Of a DNA stretch of 64,000 nt, positions 9,901 to 27,239 are shown in pieces. This stretch comes from Archivesica marissinica (taxonomy: Eukaryota; Mollusca; Bivalvia; Venerida; Vesicomyidae). The stretch spans positions 41,206,598 through 41,270,597 of the forward strand of contig CM026391.1 of the NCBI GenBank assembly GCA_014843695.1, written 5' to 3'. The notes below the pieces were generated by a model. It saw only the letters and a program-made list of their open reading frames with translations, had not been told where the DNA came from and did not search any database. Numbering within the stretch: position 1 is the first letter of the stretch; the number at the start of each line of letters is the position of its first letter. Both the position numbers and the translations under genes were made by a program.

Positions 9901-11097
9901 ACATATCCAAGACATGTGTACATATTCAAATATCCAATGTACATATTCAACTGGCATTTGTACATAATCACATATCCAATGTACATATTCAACTGACATG
10001 TGTACATAATCACATATCCAATGCACATATCCAAGACATGTGTACATAGTCACATATCCAATGCAAATATCCAATTGACATGTGTACATAATCACATATC
10101 CAATGCTCATATCCAACTGACATGTGTACATAATCACATATCCAATGCACATATCCAAGACATGTGTACATAGTCACATATCCAATGCACATAACCAACT
10201 GACATGTGTACATAGTCACATATCCAATATACATATTCAACTGGCATGTGTATATAATCACATATCCAAAGCACATATCCAACTGACATGCGTACATAAT
10301 CACATATCCAATGCACATATCCAAGACATGTGTACATAGTCACATATCTAATGCACATATCCAAGACATGTGTACATAATCACATATCCAATGCACATAT
10401 GAAACTGACATGTGTACATAATCAAGATCCAATGTACATATTCAACTGGCATGTGTACATAGTCACATATCCAATGCACATATCCAACTGACATGTGTAC
10501 ATAATCAAGATCCAATGCACATATCCAACTGACATGTGTACATAATCACATATTCAATACACATATAGAAGACATGTGTACATAGTCACATATCCAATGC
10601 ACATATCCAACTGAAATGCGTACATAGTCACATATCCAATGTACATATTCAACTGACATGTGCACATATCCAATGCACATATCCAACTGTCATGTGTACA
10701 TAATCACATATCCAATGGACATATCCAACTGACATGTGTACACAATCAAATATCCAATGTACATAACCAACTGACATCTGTACATTATCACATATCAAAG
10801 GAACATATTCAACTGACATGTGTACATAATCAAGATCCAATGCACATATCAAACTGACATGTGTACATAGTCACATGTCCAATGCACATAACCAACTGAC
10901 ATGTGTACTTAATCACATATGCAATGCACATATCCAACTGACATGTGTACATACTCAAGATCCAATGCATATATTCAACTGACATGTGTACATAATCACA
11001 TATCCAATGAAAATATCCAGCTGACATGTGTACATAATCAAGATCCAATGCACATATCCAACTGACATGTGTACATAATCACATATCCAATGCACAT

Positions 11098-11795
11098 ATC
11101 CAACTGACATGTGTACACAATCAAGATCCAATGCACATATCCAACTGACATGTGTACATAATCAAGATCCAATGCACATATTCAACTGACATGTGTACAT
11201 AATCACATATCCAATGCACATAGCCAACTGATATGTGTACATAATCACATATCCAATGTACATACCCAACTTACATGTGTACATAATCACATATCCAATG
11301 CACATATCCAACTGACATGTGTAAATAATCAATATCCAATGCACATATCCAACTGACATGTGTACATAATCACATATCAAATGCACATATCCAACTGACA
11401 GGTGTACATAATCACATATCCAATGAACATATCCAACTGACAAGTGTACATAATCACATATCCAATGCACACATCTAAGACATGTGTACATAGTCACATA
11501 TCCAAAGCACATATCCAACTGACATGTGCACATAATCACATATCCAATGCACATATTCAACTGACATATGCACATAACCAAACATCTAATGCACATAACC
11601 AAGTGGCTTGTGTACACAATCAAATATCCAATGCACATAAACAACTGACATGTGTACATAATAACATATCCAATGAACATAACCAATTGACATGTGTACA
11701 TAATCACATATTCAATGTACATACTCAACTGGCATGTGTACATAGTCACATATCCAATGCACATATCCAACTGATAGGTGTACATAATCACATAT
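11098..11795. repeat. Higher-order copy, offset 2831 from 13929-14626
   Basis: This stretch matches 13929-14626 almost base for base, sharing rare variants such as CATACCCAACTTAC, CTGATAGGTG and CAAACATCTAATG. I noticed one difference: ATACTC near 11723 against ATATTC in the partner. Beyond 11795 the two diverge, and the partner switches to matching 12450 onward. Confidence 0.85.
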
Positions 11796-12449
11796 CCAAT
11801 GCACATATCCAACTGACATGTGTACATAATCACATATCCAATGCACATATCCAAGACCTGTGTACATAGTCACATATCCAATGCACATATTCAACTGACA
11901 TGTGTACATAATCACATATCCAATGCACATATCCAACTGACAGGTGTACATAATCACATATCCAATGCACATATCCAAGACATGTGTACATAATCATATA
12001 TCCAATGTACATATTCAACTGACATGTGTACATAATCAAGATCCAATGAACATATCCAACTGACATGTGTACATAATCACATATCCAATGCACATATCCA
12101 ACTGACATGTGTACATAATCAAGATCCAATGCACATATCCAACTGACATGTGTACATAATCACATATCCAATGCACATATCCAACTGAAATGTGTACACA
12201 ATCAAGATCCAATGCACATATCCAACTGACATGTGTACACAATCAAGATCCAATGCACATATTCAACTGACATGTGTACATACTCACATATCCAATGCAC
12301 ATATTCAACTGACATGTGGACATAATCACATATCCAATGTACAAATTCAACTGACATGTGTACATAGTCACATATCCAATGTACATATTCAACTGGCATG
12401 TGTTCATAATCACATATCCAATGCACATATCCAACTGACAGGTGTACAT

Positions 12450-13715
12450 TATCACATATACAATGCACATATCCAAGACATGTGTACATATTCACATATC
12501 CAATGCACATATCCAACTGACATGTGTACATAATCATTTATCCAATGTACATATTCAACTGACATGTGTACACAATCAAGATCCAATGAATATATCCAAC
12601 TGACATGTGTACATAATCACATATCTAATGCACATATCCAACTGACATGTGTACATAATCAAGATCCAATGCACATATCCAACTGACATGTGTACATAAT
12701 CACATATCCAATGCACATATCCAACTGAAATGTGTACACAATCAAGATCCAATGCACATATCCAACTGACATGTGTACACAATCAAGATCCAATGCACAT
12801 ATTCAACTGACATGTGTACATACTCACATATCCAATGAACATAACCAACTGGCATGTGTACATAATCACATATCCAATGCAAATATCCAACTGACATGTG
12901 TACACAATCAAATATCCAATGCACATAACAAAGTGGCATGTGTACACAATCAAATATCCAATGTACATAACCAACTGAAATGTGTACATAATCACATATC
13001 CAATGTACATATTCAACTGACATTTGTACATAGTCACATATCCAATGTACATATTCAACTGGCTTGTGTACATAATCACAAATCCAATGCACATATCCAA
13101 CTGACATGTGTACATAATCACATATCCAATGAACATATACAAGACATGTATACATAGTCACATATCCAATGCACATATCCAACTGACATGTGTACATAGT
13201 CACATATCCAATGCACATAACCAACTGACATGTGTACATAATCAAATATCCAATGCACATAACCAAGTGTCATGTGTACACAATCAAATATCCAATGCAC
13301 ATAACCAAGTGGCATGTGCACACAATCAAATATACAATGCACATAGCCAGGTGGCATGTGTACACAATCAAATATACAATGCACATAACCAAGTGGCATG
13401 TGTACACAATCAAATATCCAATGCACATAACCAACTAACATGTGTACATAACCACATATCAAATGCACATATTCAACTGACATGTGTACATAATCACATA
13501 TCCAATGCACATATGCAACTGACATGTGTACATAATCAAGATCCAATGTACATATTCAACTGGCATGTGTACATAGTCACATATCCAATGCACATATCCA
13601 ACTGACATGTGTACATAATCACATATCCAATGTACATATTCAACTGGCATGTGTACATAGTCACATATCCAATGCACATATCCAACTGACATGAGTACAT
13701 AATCAATATCTAATG
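12450..13715. repeat. Higher-order copy, offset 2167 from 14617-15881
   Basis: Shares rare variants with 14617-15881, including CATTTATCC upstream of GAATATATCC, CATAACAAAGTGG and CATATACAAGACATGTATAC. Differences are a few single bases plus a one-base loss near 15494. Part of it, about 12982 onward, recurs a third time from about 16588 at an offset of 3606. Confidence 0.85.
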
Positions 13716-13928
13716 CACATATCCAACAGACATGTGTACATAATCACATATCCAATGCACATATCTAATTGACATGTGTACATAATCACATATCCAATGC
13801 ACATATCCAACTGGCATGTGTACATAATCACATATCCAATGCACATATCCAACTGACATGTGTACATAATCACATATCCAATGCACATATCCAAGACATG
13901 TGTACATAGTCACATATCCAATGCACAT

Positions 13929-15881
13929 AACCAACTGACATGTGTACACAATCAAGATCCAATGCACATATCCAACTGACATGTGTACATAATCAAGATC
14001 CAATGCACATATTCAACTGACATGTGTACATAATCACATATCCAATGCACATAGCCAACTGATATGTGTACATAATCACATATCCAATGTACATACCCAA
14101 CTTACATGTGTACATAATCACATATCCAATGCACATATCCAACTGACATGTGTAAATAATCAATATCCAATGCACATATCCAACTGACATGTGTACATAA
14201 TCACATATCAAATGCACATATCCAACTGACAGGTGTACATAATCACATATCCAATGAACATATCCAACTGACAAGTGTACATAATCACATATCCAATGCA
14301 CACATCTAAGACATGTGTACATAGTCACATATCCAAAGCACATATCCAACTGACATGTGCACATAATCACATATCCAATGCACATATTCAACTGACATAT
14401 GCACATAACCAAACATCTAATGCACATAACCAAGTGGCTTGTGTACACAATCAAATATCCAATGCACATAAACAACTGACATGTGTACATAATAACATAT
14501 CCAATGAACATAACCAATTGACATGTGTACATAATCACATATTCAATGTACATATTCAACTGGCATGTGTACATAGTCACATATCCAATGCACATATCCA
14601 ACTGATAGGTGTACATAATCACATATACAATGCACATATCCAAGACATGTGTACATATTCACATATCCAATGCACATATCCAACTGACATGTGTACATAA
14701 TCATTTATCCAATGTACATATTCAACTGACATGTGTACACAATCAAGATCCAATGAATATATCCAACTGACATGTGTACATAATCACATATCTAATGCAC
14801 ATATCCAACTGACATGTGTACATAATCAAGATCCAATGCACATATCCAACTGACATGTGTACATAATCACATATCCAATGCACATATCCAACTGAAATGT
14901 GTACACAATCAAGATCCAATGCACATATCCAACTGACATGTGTACACAATCAAGATCCAATGCACATATTCAACTGACATGTGTACATACTCACATATCC
15001 AATGAACATAACCAACTGGCATGTGTACATAATCACATATCCAATGCAAATATCCAACTGACATGTGTACACAATCAAATATCCAATGCACATAACAAAG
15101 TGGCATGTGTACACAATCAAATATCCAATGTACATAACCAACTGAAATGTGTACATAATCACATATCCAATGTACATATTCAACTGACATTTGTACATAG
15201 TCACATATCCAATGTACATATTCAACTGGCTTGTGTACATAATCACAAATCCAATGCACATATCCAACTGACATGTGTACATAATCACATATCCAATGAA
15301 CATATACAAGACATGTATACATAGTCACATATCCAATGCACATATCCAACTGACATGTGTACATAGTCACATATCCAATGCACATAACCAACTGACATGT
15401 GTACATAATCAAATATCCAATGCACATAACCAAGTGTCATGTGTACACAATCAAATATCCAATGCACATAACCAAGTGGCATGTGTACACAATAAATATA
15501 CAATGCACATAGCCAAGTGGCATGTGTACACAATCAAATATACAATGCACATAACCAAGTGGCATGTGTACACAATCAAATATCCAATGCACATAACCAA
15601 CTAACATGTGTACATAACCACATATCCAATGCACATATTCAACTGACATGTGTACATAATCACATATCCAATGCACATATGCAACTGACATGTGTACATA
15701 ATCAAGATCCAATGTACATATTCAACTGGCATGTGTACATAGTCACATATCCAATGCACATATCCAACTGACATGTGTACATAATCACATATCCAATGTA
15801 CATATTCAACTGGCATGTGTACATAGTCACATATCCAATGCACATATCCTACTGACATGAGTACATAATCAATATCTAATG
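13929..15881. repeat. Composite higher-order copy
   Basis: The left part (to about 14626) copies 11098-11795 and the right part copies 12450-13715, with the join near 14617-14626. The intervening 11796-12449 is therefore missing. This is what unequal exchange between misaligned repeats would produce. Confidence 0.8.
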
Positions 15882-15899
15882 CACATATCCAAGACATGT

Positions 15900-18890
15900 G
15901 TACATAATCACATATCCAATGCACATATCCAATTGACATGTGTACATAATCACATATCCAATGCACATATCCAACTGGCATGTGTACATAATCACATATC
16001 CAATGCACATATCCAACTGACATGTGTACATAATCACATATCCAATGCACATATCCAAGACATGTGTACATAGTCACATATCCAATGCACATAACCAACT
16101 GACATGTGTACATAGTGACATATCCAATATACATATTCAACTGGCATGTGAATATAATCACATATCCAATGCACATATCCAACTGACATGCGTACATAAT
16201 CACATATCCAATGCACATATCCAAGACATGTGTACATAGTCACATATCCAATGCACATATCCAAGACATGTGTACATAATCACATATCCAATGCACATAT
16301 GAAACTGACATGTGTACATAATCAAGATCCATTGTACATATTCAACTGGCATGTGTACAAAGTCACATATCCAATGCACATATGCAACTGACATGTGTAC
16401 TTAATCAAGATCCAATGCACATATCCAACTGACATGTGTACATAATCAAGATCCAATGCACATATCCAACTGACATGTGTACATAATCACATATCCAACT
16501 GACATGTGTACACAATCAAGATCCAATGCACATATCCAACTGACATGTGTACATAATCAAGATCCAATGCACATATTCAACTGACATGTGTACATAATCA
16601 CATATCCAATGTACATATTCAACTGACATTTGTACATAGTCACATATCCAATGTACATATTCAACTGGCTTGTGTACATAATCACAAATCCAATGCACAT
16701 ATCCAACTGACATGTGTACATAATCACATATTCAATGAACATATCCAAGACATGTATACATAGTCACATATCCAATGCACATATCCAACTGACATGTGTA
16801 CATAGTCACATATCCAATGCACATAACCAACTGACATGTGTACATAATCAAATATCCAATGCACATAACCAAGTGTCATGTGTACACAATCAAATATCCA
16901 ATGCACATAACCAAGTGGCATGTGTACACAATCAAATATACAATGCACATAGCCAAGTGGCATGTGTACACAATCAAATATACAATGCACATAACCAAGT
17001 GGCATGTGTACACAATCAAATATCCAATGCACATAACCAACTAACATGTGTACATAACCACATATCCAATGCACATATTCAACTGACATGTGTACATAAT
17101 CACATATCCAATGCACATATGCAACTGACATGTGTACATAATCAAGATCCAATGTACATATTCAACTGGCATGTGTACATAGTCACATATCCAATGCACA
17201 TATCCAACTGACATGTGTACATAATCACATATCCAATGTACATATTCAACTGGCATGTGTACATAGTCACATATCCAATGCACATATCCAACTGACATGA
17301 GTACATAATCAATATCTAATGCACATATCCAACAGACATGTGTATATAATCACATATCCAATGCACATATCCAATTGACATGTGTACATAATCACATATC
17401 CAATGCACATATCCAACTGGCATGTGTACATAATCACATATCCAATGCACATATCCAACTGACATGTGTACATAATCACATATCCAATGCACATATCCAA
17501 GACATGTGTACATAGTCACATATCCAATGCACATAACCAACTGACATGTGTACATAGTGACATATCCAATATACATATTCAACTGGCATGTGAATATAAT
17601 CACATATCCAATGCACATATCCAACTGACATGCGTACATAATCACATATCCAATGCACATATCCAAGACATGTGTACATAGTCACATATCCAATGCACAT
17701 ATCCAAGACATGTGTACATAATCACATATCCAATGCACATATGAAACTGACATGTGTACATAATCAAGATCCAATGTACATATTCAACTGGCATGTGTAC
17801 ATAGTCACATATCCAATGCACATATGCAACTGACATGTGTACATAATCAAGATCTAATGCACATATCCAACTGACATGTGTACATAATCAAGATCCAATG
17901 CACATATCCAACTGACATGTGTACATAATCACATATCCAACTGACATGTGTACACAATCAAGATCCAATGCACATATCCAACTGACATGTGTACATAATC
18001 AAGATCCAATGCACACATTCAACTGACATGTGTACATAATCACATATCCAATGCACATAACCAACTGACATGTGTACATAATCACATATCCAATGGACAT
18101 ATCCAACTGACATGTGTACACAATCAAATATCCAATGTACATAACCAACTGACATCTGTACATAATCACATATCCAATGTACATATTCAATTGACATGTG
18201 TACATAGTCACATATCCAATGCACATATCCAACTGACATGTGTACATACTCACATATCCAATGCACATATCCAACTGACATGTGTAAATAATCAATATCC
18301 AATGCACATATCAAACTGACATGTGTACATAATCACATATCCAATGCACATATCCAGGATATGTGTACATAGTCACATATCCAATGCACATATCCAACTG
18401 ACATGTGTACATAATCACATATCCAATGTACATATTCAACTGGCATGTGTACATAGTCACATATCCAATGCACATATCCAACTGACATGAGTACATAATC
18501 AATATCTAATGCACATATCCAACAGACATGTGTACATAATCACATATCCAATGCACATATCCAATTGACATGTGTACATAATCACATATCCAATGCACAT
18601 ATCCAACTGGCATGTGTACATAATCACATATCCAATGCACACATCCAACTGACATGTGTACATAATCACATATCCAATGCACATATCCAAGACATGTGTA
18701 CATAGTCACATATCCAATGCACATAACCAACTGACATGTGTACATAGTGACATATCCAATATACATATTCAACTGGCATGTGAATATAATCACATATCCA
18801 ATGCACATATCCAACTGACATGCGTACATAATCACATATCCAATGCACATATCCAAGACATGTGTACATAATCACATATCCAATGCACAT
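15900..18890. repeat. Mosaic zone marked by GGCATGTGAATATAATC
   Basis: The rare unit GGCATGTGAATATAATC, always preceded by CATAGTGACATATCC, occurs at 16143, 17585, 18775 and again at 21543, giving spacings of 1442, 1190 and 2768 bp. Long flanks around these markers match each other, so they tag copies of one higher-order block. Confidence 0.8.
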
Positions 18891-19522
18891 ATGAAACTGA
18901 CATGTGTACATAATCAAGATCCAATGTACATATTCAACTGGCATACATAATCAAGATCCAATGCACATATCAACTGACATGTGTACATAATCACATATCC
19001 AATGCACATATGCAACTGACATGTGTACATAATCAAGATCCAATGCACATATCCAACTGACATGTGTACATAATCAAGATCCAATGCACATATCCAACTG
19101 ACATGTGTACATAATCACATATCCAACTGACATGTGTACACAATCAAGATCCAATGCACATATCCAACTGACATGTGTACATAATCAAGATCCAATGCAC
19201 ATATTCAACTGACATGTGTACATAATCACATATCCAATGCACATAACCAACTGACATGTGTACATAATCACATATCCAATGGACATATCCAACTGACATG
19301 TGTACACAATCAAATATCCAATGTACATAACCAACTGACATCTGTACATAATCACATATCCAATGTACATATTCAATTGACATTTGTACATAGTCACATA
19401 TCCAATGCACATATCCAACTGACATGTGTACATACTCACATATCCAATGCACATATTCAACTGACATGTGTAAATAATCAATATCCAATGCACATATCAA
19501 ACTGACATGTGTACATAATCAC

Positions 19523-21328
19523 ATATCCAATGCACATATCCAGGATATGTGTACATAGTCACATATCCAATGCACATAACCAAGACATGTGTACATAATC
19601 ACATATCCAATGTACATATCCAGGATATGTGTACATAGTCACATATCCAATACACATATCCAAGACATGTGTACATAGTCACATATCCAATGCACATAAT
19701 CAACTGACATGTGTACATAATCACATATACAATGTATATATTCAACTGGCATGTGTACATAATCAAGATCCAATGCACATATCCAACTGACATGTGTACA
19801 TAGTCACATATCCAATGCACATAGCCAACTGACATGTGTACATAATCAAATATCCAATGCACATAACCAAGTGGCATGTGTACACAATCAAATATCAAAT
19901 ACACATAACCAAGTGTCATGTGTACACAATCAAATATTCAATGCACCTAACCGAGTGGCATGTGTACACAATCAAATATCCAATTCACATAACCAAGTGG
20001 CATGTGTACACAATCAAATATCCAATGCACATAACCAAGTGGCATGTGTACACAATCAAATATACAATGCACATAGCCAAGTGGCATGTGTACACAATCA
20101 AATATCCAATGCACATTACCAAGTGGCATGTGTACACAATCAAATATCCAATGCACATAACCAAGTGTCATGTGTACACAATCAAATATACAATGCACAT
20201 AGCCAAGTGGCATGTGTACACAATCAAATATACAATGCAGATAACCAAGTGGCATGTGTACACAATCAAATATCCAATGTACATATTCAACTGACATGTG
20301 TACATAATCACATATCCAATGTACATATCCAACTGACATGTGTACATAGTCACATATCCAATGCACATATCCAACTAATATGTGTACATAATCACATATC
20401 CAATGTACATATCCAACTGATATGTGTACATAATCACATATCCAATGCTCATATCCAACTGACATGTGTACATAATCACATATCCAATGCACATATCCAA
20501 CTGATATGTGTACATAATCACATATCCAATGTACATATCCAACTGACATGTATACATTGTCACAAATCCAATGTACATATCCAACTGATATGTGTACATA
20601 ATAACATATCCAATGCACATATCCAACTGACATGTGTACATAGTCACATATCCAATGCACATATCCAACTGACATGTGTACATAGTCACATATCCAATGC
20701 ACATATCCAACTGATATGTGTACATAATCACATATCCAATGTACATATTCAACTGGCATGTGTACATAGTCACATATCCAATGCACATATCCAACTGACA
20801 TGTGTACTTAATCAATATCCAATGCACATATCCAACTGACATGTGTACATAATCACATATCCAATTCACATATCCAAGACATGTGTACATAGTCACATAT
20901 CCAATGCATATATCCAACTGACATGTGTACATAATCACATATCCAATACACATATCCAACTGACATGTGTACATAGTCACATATCCAATGCACATAACCA
21001 ACTGACATGTGTACATAGTCACATATCCAATATACATATTCAACTGGCATGTGTATATAATCACATATCCAATGCACATATCCAACTGACATGCCTACAT
21101 AATCACATATCCATTACACATATCCAAGACATGTGTACATAGTCACATATCCAATGCACATATCCAAGACATGTGTACATAATCACATATCCAATGCACA
21201 TATGAAACTGACATGGGTACATAATCAAGATCCAATGTACATATTCAACTGGCATGTGTACATAGTCACATATCCAATGCACATATCCAACTGACATGTG
21301 TACATAATCATATATCCAATGTACATAT
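19523..21328. repeat. Duplicated 1.8-kb block, copy 1 (offset 2690)
   Basis: Aligned with 22213-24018 at a constant offset of 2690 I found no difference in the lines compared. Shared rare variants include CACCTAACCGAGTGG, GCAGATAACC, ATACATTGTCACAAATCC and CATGCCTACATAATC. The two copies part at 21329/24019 (TATCC against TATTC). Constant offset means no indel over 1.8 kb, which is unusual in this array. Confidence 0.88.
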
Positions 21329-22212
21329 CCAATTGACATGTGTACATAATCACATATCCAATGCACATATCCAACTGGCATGTGTACATAATCACATATC
21401 CAATGCACATATCCAACTGACATGTGTACATAATCACATATCCAATGCACATATCCAAGACATGTGTACATAGTCACATATCCAATGCACATAGCCAACT
21501 GACATGTGTACATAGTGACATATCCAATATACATATTCAACTGGCATGTGAATATAATCACATATCCAATGCACATATCCAACTGACATGCGTACATAAT
21601 CACATATCCAATGCACATATCCAAGACATGTGTACATAATCACATATCCAATGCACATATGAAACTGACATGTGTACATAATCAAGATCCAATGTACATA
21701 TTCAACTGGCATGTGTACATAGTCACATATCCAATGCACATATGCAACTGACATGTGTACATAATCAAGATCCAATGCACATATCCAACTGACATGTGTA
21801 CATAATCAAGATCCAATGCACATATCCAACTGACATGTGTACATAATCACATATCCAACTGACATGTGTACACAATCAAGATCCAATGCACATATCCAAC
21901 TGACATGTGTACATAATCAAGATCCAATGCACATATTCAACTGACATGTGTACATAATCACATATCCAATGCACATAACCAACTGACATGTGTACATAAT
22001 CACATATCCAATGGACATATCCAACTGACATGTGTACACAATCAAATATCCAATGTACATAACCAACTGACATCTGTACATAATCACATATCCAATGTAC
22101 ATATTCAATTGACATGTGTACATAGTCACATATCCAATGCACATATCCAACTGACATGTGTACATACTCACATATCCAATGCACATATCCAACTGACATG
22201 TGTAAATAATCA

Positions 22213-24018
22213 ATATCCAATGCACATATCCAGGATATGTGTACATAGTCACATATCCAATGCACATAACCAAGACATGTGTACATAATCACATATCCAA
22301 TGTACATATCCAGGATATGTGTACATAGTCACATATCCAATACACATATCCAAGACATGTGTACATAGTCACATATCCAATGCACATAATCAACTGACAT
22401 GTGTACATAATCACATATACAATGTATATATTCAACTGGCATGTGTACATAATCAAGATCCAATGCACATATCCAACTGACATGTGTACATAGTCACATA
22501 TCCAATGCACATAGCCAACTGACATGTGTACATAATCAAATATCCAATGCACATAACCAAGTGGCATGTGTACACAATCAAATATCAAATACACATAACC
22601 AAGTGTCATGTGTACACAATCAAATATTCAATGCACCTAACCGAGTGGCATGTGTACACAATCAAATATCCAATTCACATAACCAAGTGGCATGTGTACA
22701 CAATCAAATATCCAATGCACATAACCAAGTGGCATGTGTACACAATCAAATATACAATGCACATAGCCAAGTGGCATGTGTACACAATCAAATATCCAAT
22801 GCACATTACCAAGTGGCATGTGTACACAATCAAATATCCAATGCACATAACCAAGTGTCATGTGTACACAATCAAATATACAATGCACATAGCCAAGTGG
22901 CATGTGTACACAATCAAATATACAATGCAGATAACCAAGTGGCATGTGTACACAATCAAATATCCAATGTACATATTCAACTGACATGTGTACATAATCA
23001 CATATCCAATGTACATATCCAACTGACATGTGTACATAGTCACATATCCAATGCACATATCCAACTAATATGTGTACATAATCACATATCCAATGTACAT
23101 ATCCAACTGATATGTGTACATAATCACATATCCAATGCTCATATCCAACTGACATGTGTACATAATCACATATCCAATGCACATATCCAACTGATATGTG
23201 TACATAATCACATATCCAATGTACATATCCAACTGACATGTATACATTGTCACAAATCCAATGTACATATCCAACTGATATGTGTACATAATAACATATC
23301 CAATGCACATATCCAACTGACATGTGTACATAGTCACATATCCAATGCACATATCCAACTGACATGTGTACATAGTCACATATCCAATGCACATATCCAA
23401 CTGATATGTGTACATAATCACATATCCAATGTACATATTCAACTGGCATGTGTACATAGTCACATATCCAATGCACATATCCAACTGACATGTGTACTTA
23501 ATCAATATCCAATGCACATATCCAACTGACATGTGTACATAATCACATATCCAATTCACATATCCAAGACATGTGTACATAGTCACATATCCAATGCATA
23601 TATCCAACTGACATGTGTACATAATCACATATCCAATACACATATCCAACTGACATGTGTACATAGTCACATATCCAATGCACATAACCAACTGACATGT
23701 GTACATAGTCACATATCCAATATACATATTCAACTGGCATGTGTATATAATCACATATCCAATGCACATATCCAACTGACATGCCTACATAATCACATAT
23801 CCATTACACATATCCAAGACATGTGTACATAGTCACATATCCAATGCACATATCCAAGACATGTGTACATAATCACATATCCAATGCACATATGAAACTG
23901 ACATGGGTACATAATCAAGATCCAATGTACATATTCAACTGGCATGTGTACATAGTCACATATCCAATGCACATATCCAACTGACATGTGTACATAATCA
24001 TATATCCAATGTACATAT
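22213..24018. repeat. Duplicated 1.8-kb block, copy 2
   Basis: Partner of 19523-21328. A more diverged relative follows at about 24500-25800, where the same order of type A units and CAACTGATATG units recurs but with different single-base variants. Confidence 0.88.
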
Positions 24019-27000
24019 TCAACTGACATGTGTACATAATCAAGATCCAATGCACATATCCAACTGACATGTGTACATAATCAAGATCCAATGCACATAT
24101 CCAACTGACATGTGTACATAATCACATATCCAACTGACATGTGTACACAATCAAGATCCAATGCACATATCCAACTGACATGTGTACATAATCAAGATCC
24201 AATGCACATATTCAACTGACATGTGTACATAATCACATATCCAATGCACATAACCAACTGACATGTGTACATAATCACATATCCAATGGACATATCCAAC
24301 TGAAATGTGTACACAATCAAATATCCAATGTACATAACCAACTGACATCTGTACATAATCACATATCCAATGTACATATTCAACTGACATGTGTACATAG
24401 TCACATATCCAATGCACATATCCAACTGACATGTGTACATACTCACATATCCAATGCACATATCCAACTGACATGTGTAAATAATCAATATCCAATGCAC
24501 ATATCAAACTAACATGTGTACATAATCACATATCCAATGCACATATCCAGGATATGTGTACATAGTCACATATCCAATGCACATAACCAAGACATGTGTA
24601 CATAATCACATATCCAATGCACATATCCAGGATATGTGTACATAGTCACATATCCAATACAAATATCCAAGACATGTGTACATAGTCACATATCCAATGC
24701 ACATATTCAACTGACATGTGTACGTAATCACATATACAATGTACATATTCAACTAGCATGTGTACATAATCAAGATCCAATGCACATATCCAACTGAAAT
24801 GTGTACATAGTCACATATCCAATGCACATAACCAACTGACATGTGTACATAATCAAATATCCAATGCACATAACCAAGTGGCATGTGTACACAATCAAAT
24901 ATCAAATGCACATAACCAAGTGTCATGTGTACACAATCAAATATTCAATGCACATATCCAAGTGGCATGTGTACACAATCAAATATCCAATGCACATAAC
25001 CAAGTGGCATGTGTACACAATCAAATATCCAATGCACATAACCAAGTGGCATGTGTACACAATCAAATATACAATGCACATAGCCAAGTGGCATGAGTAC
25101 ACAATCAAATATCCAATGCACATAACCAAGTGGCATGTGTACACAATCAAATATCCAATGCACATAACCAAGTGGCATGTGTACACAATCAAATATAAAA
25201 TGCACATAACCAAGTGGCATGTGTACACAATCAAATATCCAATGTACATATTCAACTGACATGTGTACATAATCACATATCCAATGTACATATCCAACTG
25301 ACATGTGTACATAGTCACATATCCAATGCACATATCCAACTGATATGTGTACATAATCACATATCCAATGTACATATCCAACTGATATGTGTACATAATC
25401 ACATATCCAATGCTCATATCCAACTGACATGTGTACATAATCACATATCCAATGCACATATCCAACTGATATGTGTACATAATCACATATCCAATGTACA
25501 TATCCAACTGACATGTATACATAATCACATATCCAATGTACATATCCAACTGATATGTGTACATAATCACATATCCAATGCACATATCCAACTGACATGT
25601 GTACATTGTCACATATCCAATGCACATATCCAACTGACATGTGTACATACTCACATATCCAATGCACATATCCAACTGATATGTGTACATAATCACATAT
25701 CCAATGTACATATTCAACTAGCATGTGTACATAGTCACATATCCAATGTACATATCCAACTGACATGTGTACTTAATCAATATCCAATGCACATATCCAA
25801 CTGACATGTGTACATAATCGCATATCCAATGCACATATCCAAGACATGTGTACATAGTCACATATCCAATGCACATATCCAACTGACATGTGTACATAGT
25901 CACATATCCAATGCACATATCCAACTGACATGTGTACATAATCACATATCCAATACACATATCCAACTGACATGTGTACATAGTCACATATCCAATGCAC
26001 ATATCCAACTGACATGTGTACATAATCACATATCCAATACACATATCCAACTGACATGTGTACATAGTCACATATCCAATGCACATGTCCAACTGACATG
26101 TGTACATAATCACATATCCAATACACATATCCAAGACATGTGTACATAGTCACATATCCAATGCAAATATTCAACAGACATGTGTACATAGTCACATATC
26201 CAATGCAAATATCCAACTGACATGTATACATAATCACATATCCAATGCAAATATTCAACTGACATGTGTACATAATCACATATGCACATATCCAATTGAC
26301 ATGTGCACATAATCACATATCAAATGTACATATTCAACTGACATGTGTATATAATCAAGATCCAATGCACATATCCAACTGACATGTGTACATAGTCACA
26401 TGTCCAATGCACATAACCAACTGACATGTGTACATAATCACATATCCAATGCACATATCCAACTGACATGTGTACACAATCAAGATCCAATGCACATATC
26501 CAACTGACATGTGAACATAATCAAGATCCAATGCACATATTCAACTGACATGTGTACATAATCACATATCCAATGCACATAGCCAACTGACATGTGTACA
26601 TAATCACATATCCAATGCACATAACCAAGTGGCATGTGTACACAATCAATTATCCAATGCACATAACCAACTGACATGTGTACATAGTCACATATCCAGT
26701 GCACATATTCAACTGACATGTGTACATAGTCACATATCCAATGTACATATCCAACTGACATGTGTACATAATCACATATCCAATGCACATATCCAACTGA
26801 CATGTGTACATAATCACATATCCAATGTACATATTCAACTGACATGTGTACATAGTCACATATCCAATGTACATATTCAACTGACATGTGTACATAATCA
26901 AGATCCAATGGACATATTCAACTGACATGTGTACACAATCAAATAACCAATGCACATAACTAAGTGGCATGTGTACACAATCAAATATCCAATGCACACA

Positions 27001-27239
27001 ACCTACTGACATGTGTACATAATCACATATCCAATGTACATATTCAACTGACATGTGTACATTGTCACATATCCAATATACATATTGAACTGGCATGTGT
27101 ACATAATCACATATCCAATACACATATCCAACTGACATGTGTACATAATCATATATCCAATGCACATATCCAAGACATGTGTACATAGTCACATATCCAA
27201 TGCACATATCCAACTGACATGTGTAAATAATCAATATCC

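Noticed and set aside
19871..20839. 322-codon plus-strand open frame, repeated identically at 22561-23529
   Set aside because: Same satellite artefact; identity of the two reflects the 2,690-bp block duplication, not gene duplication.
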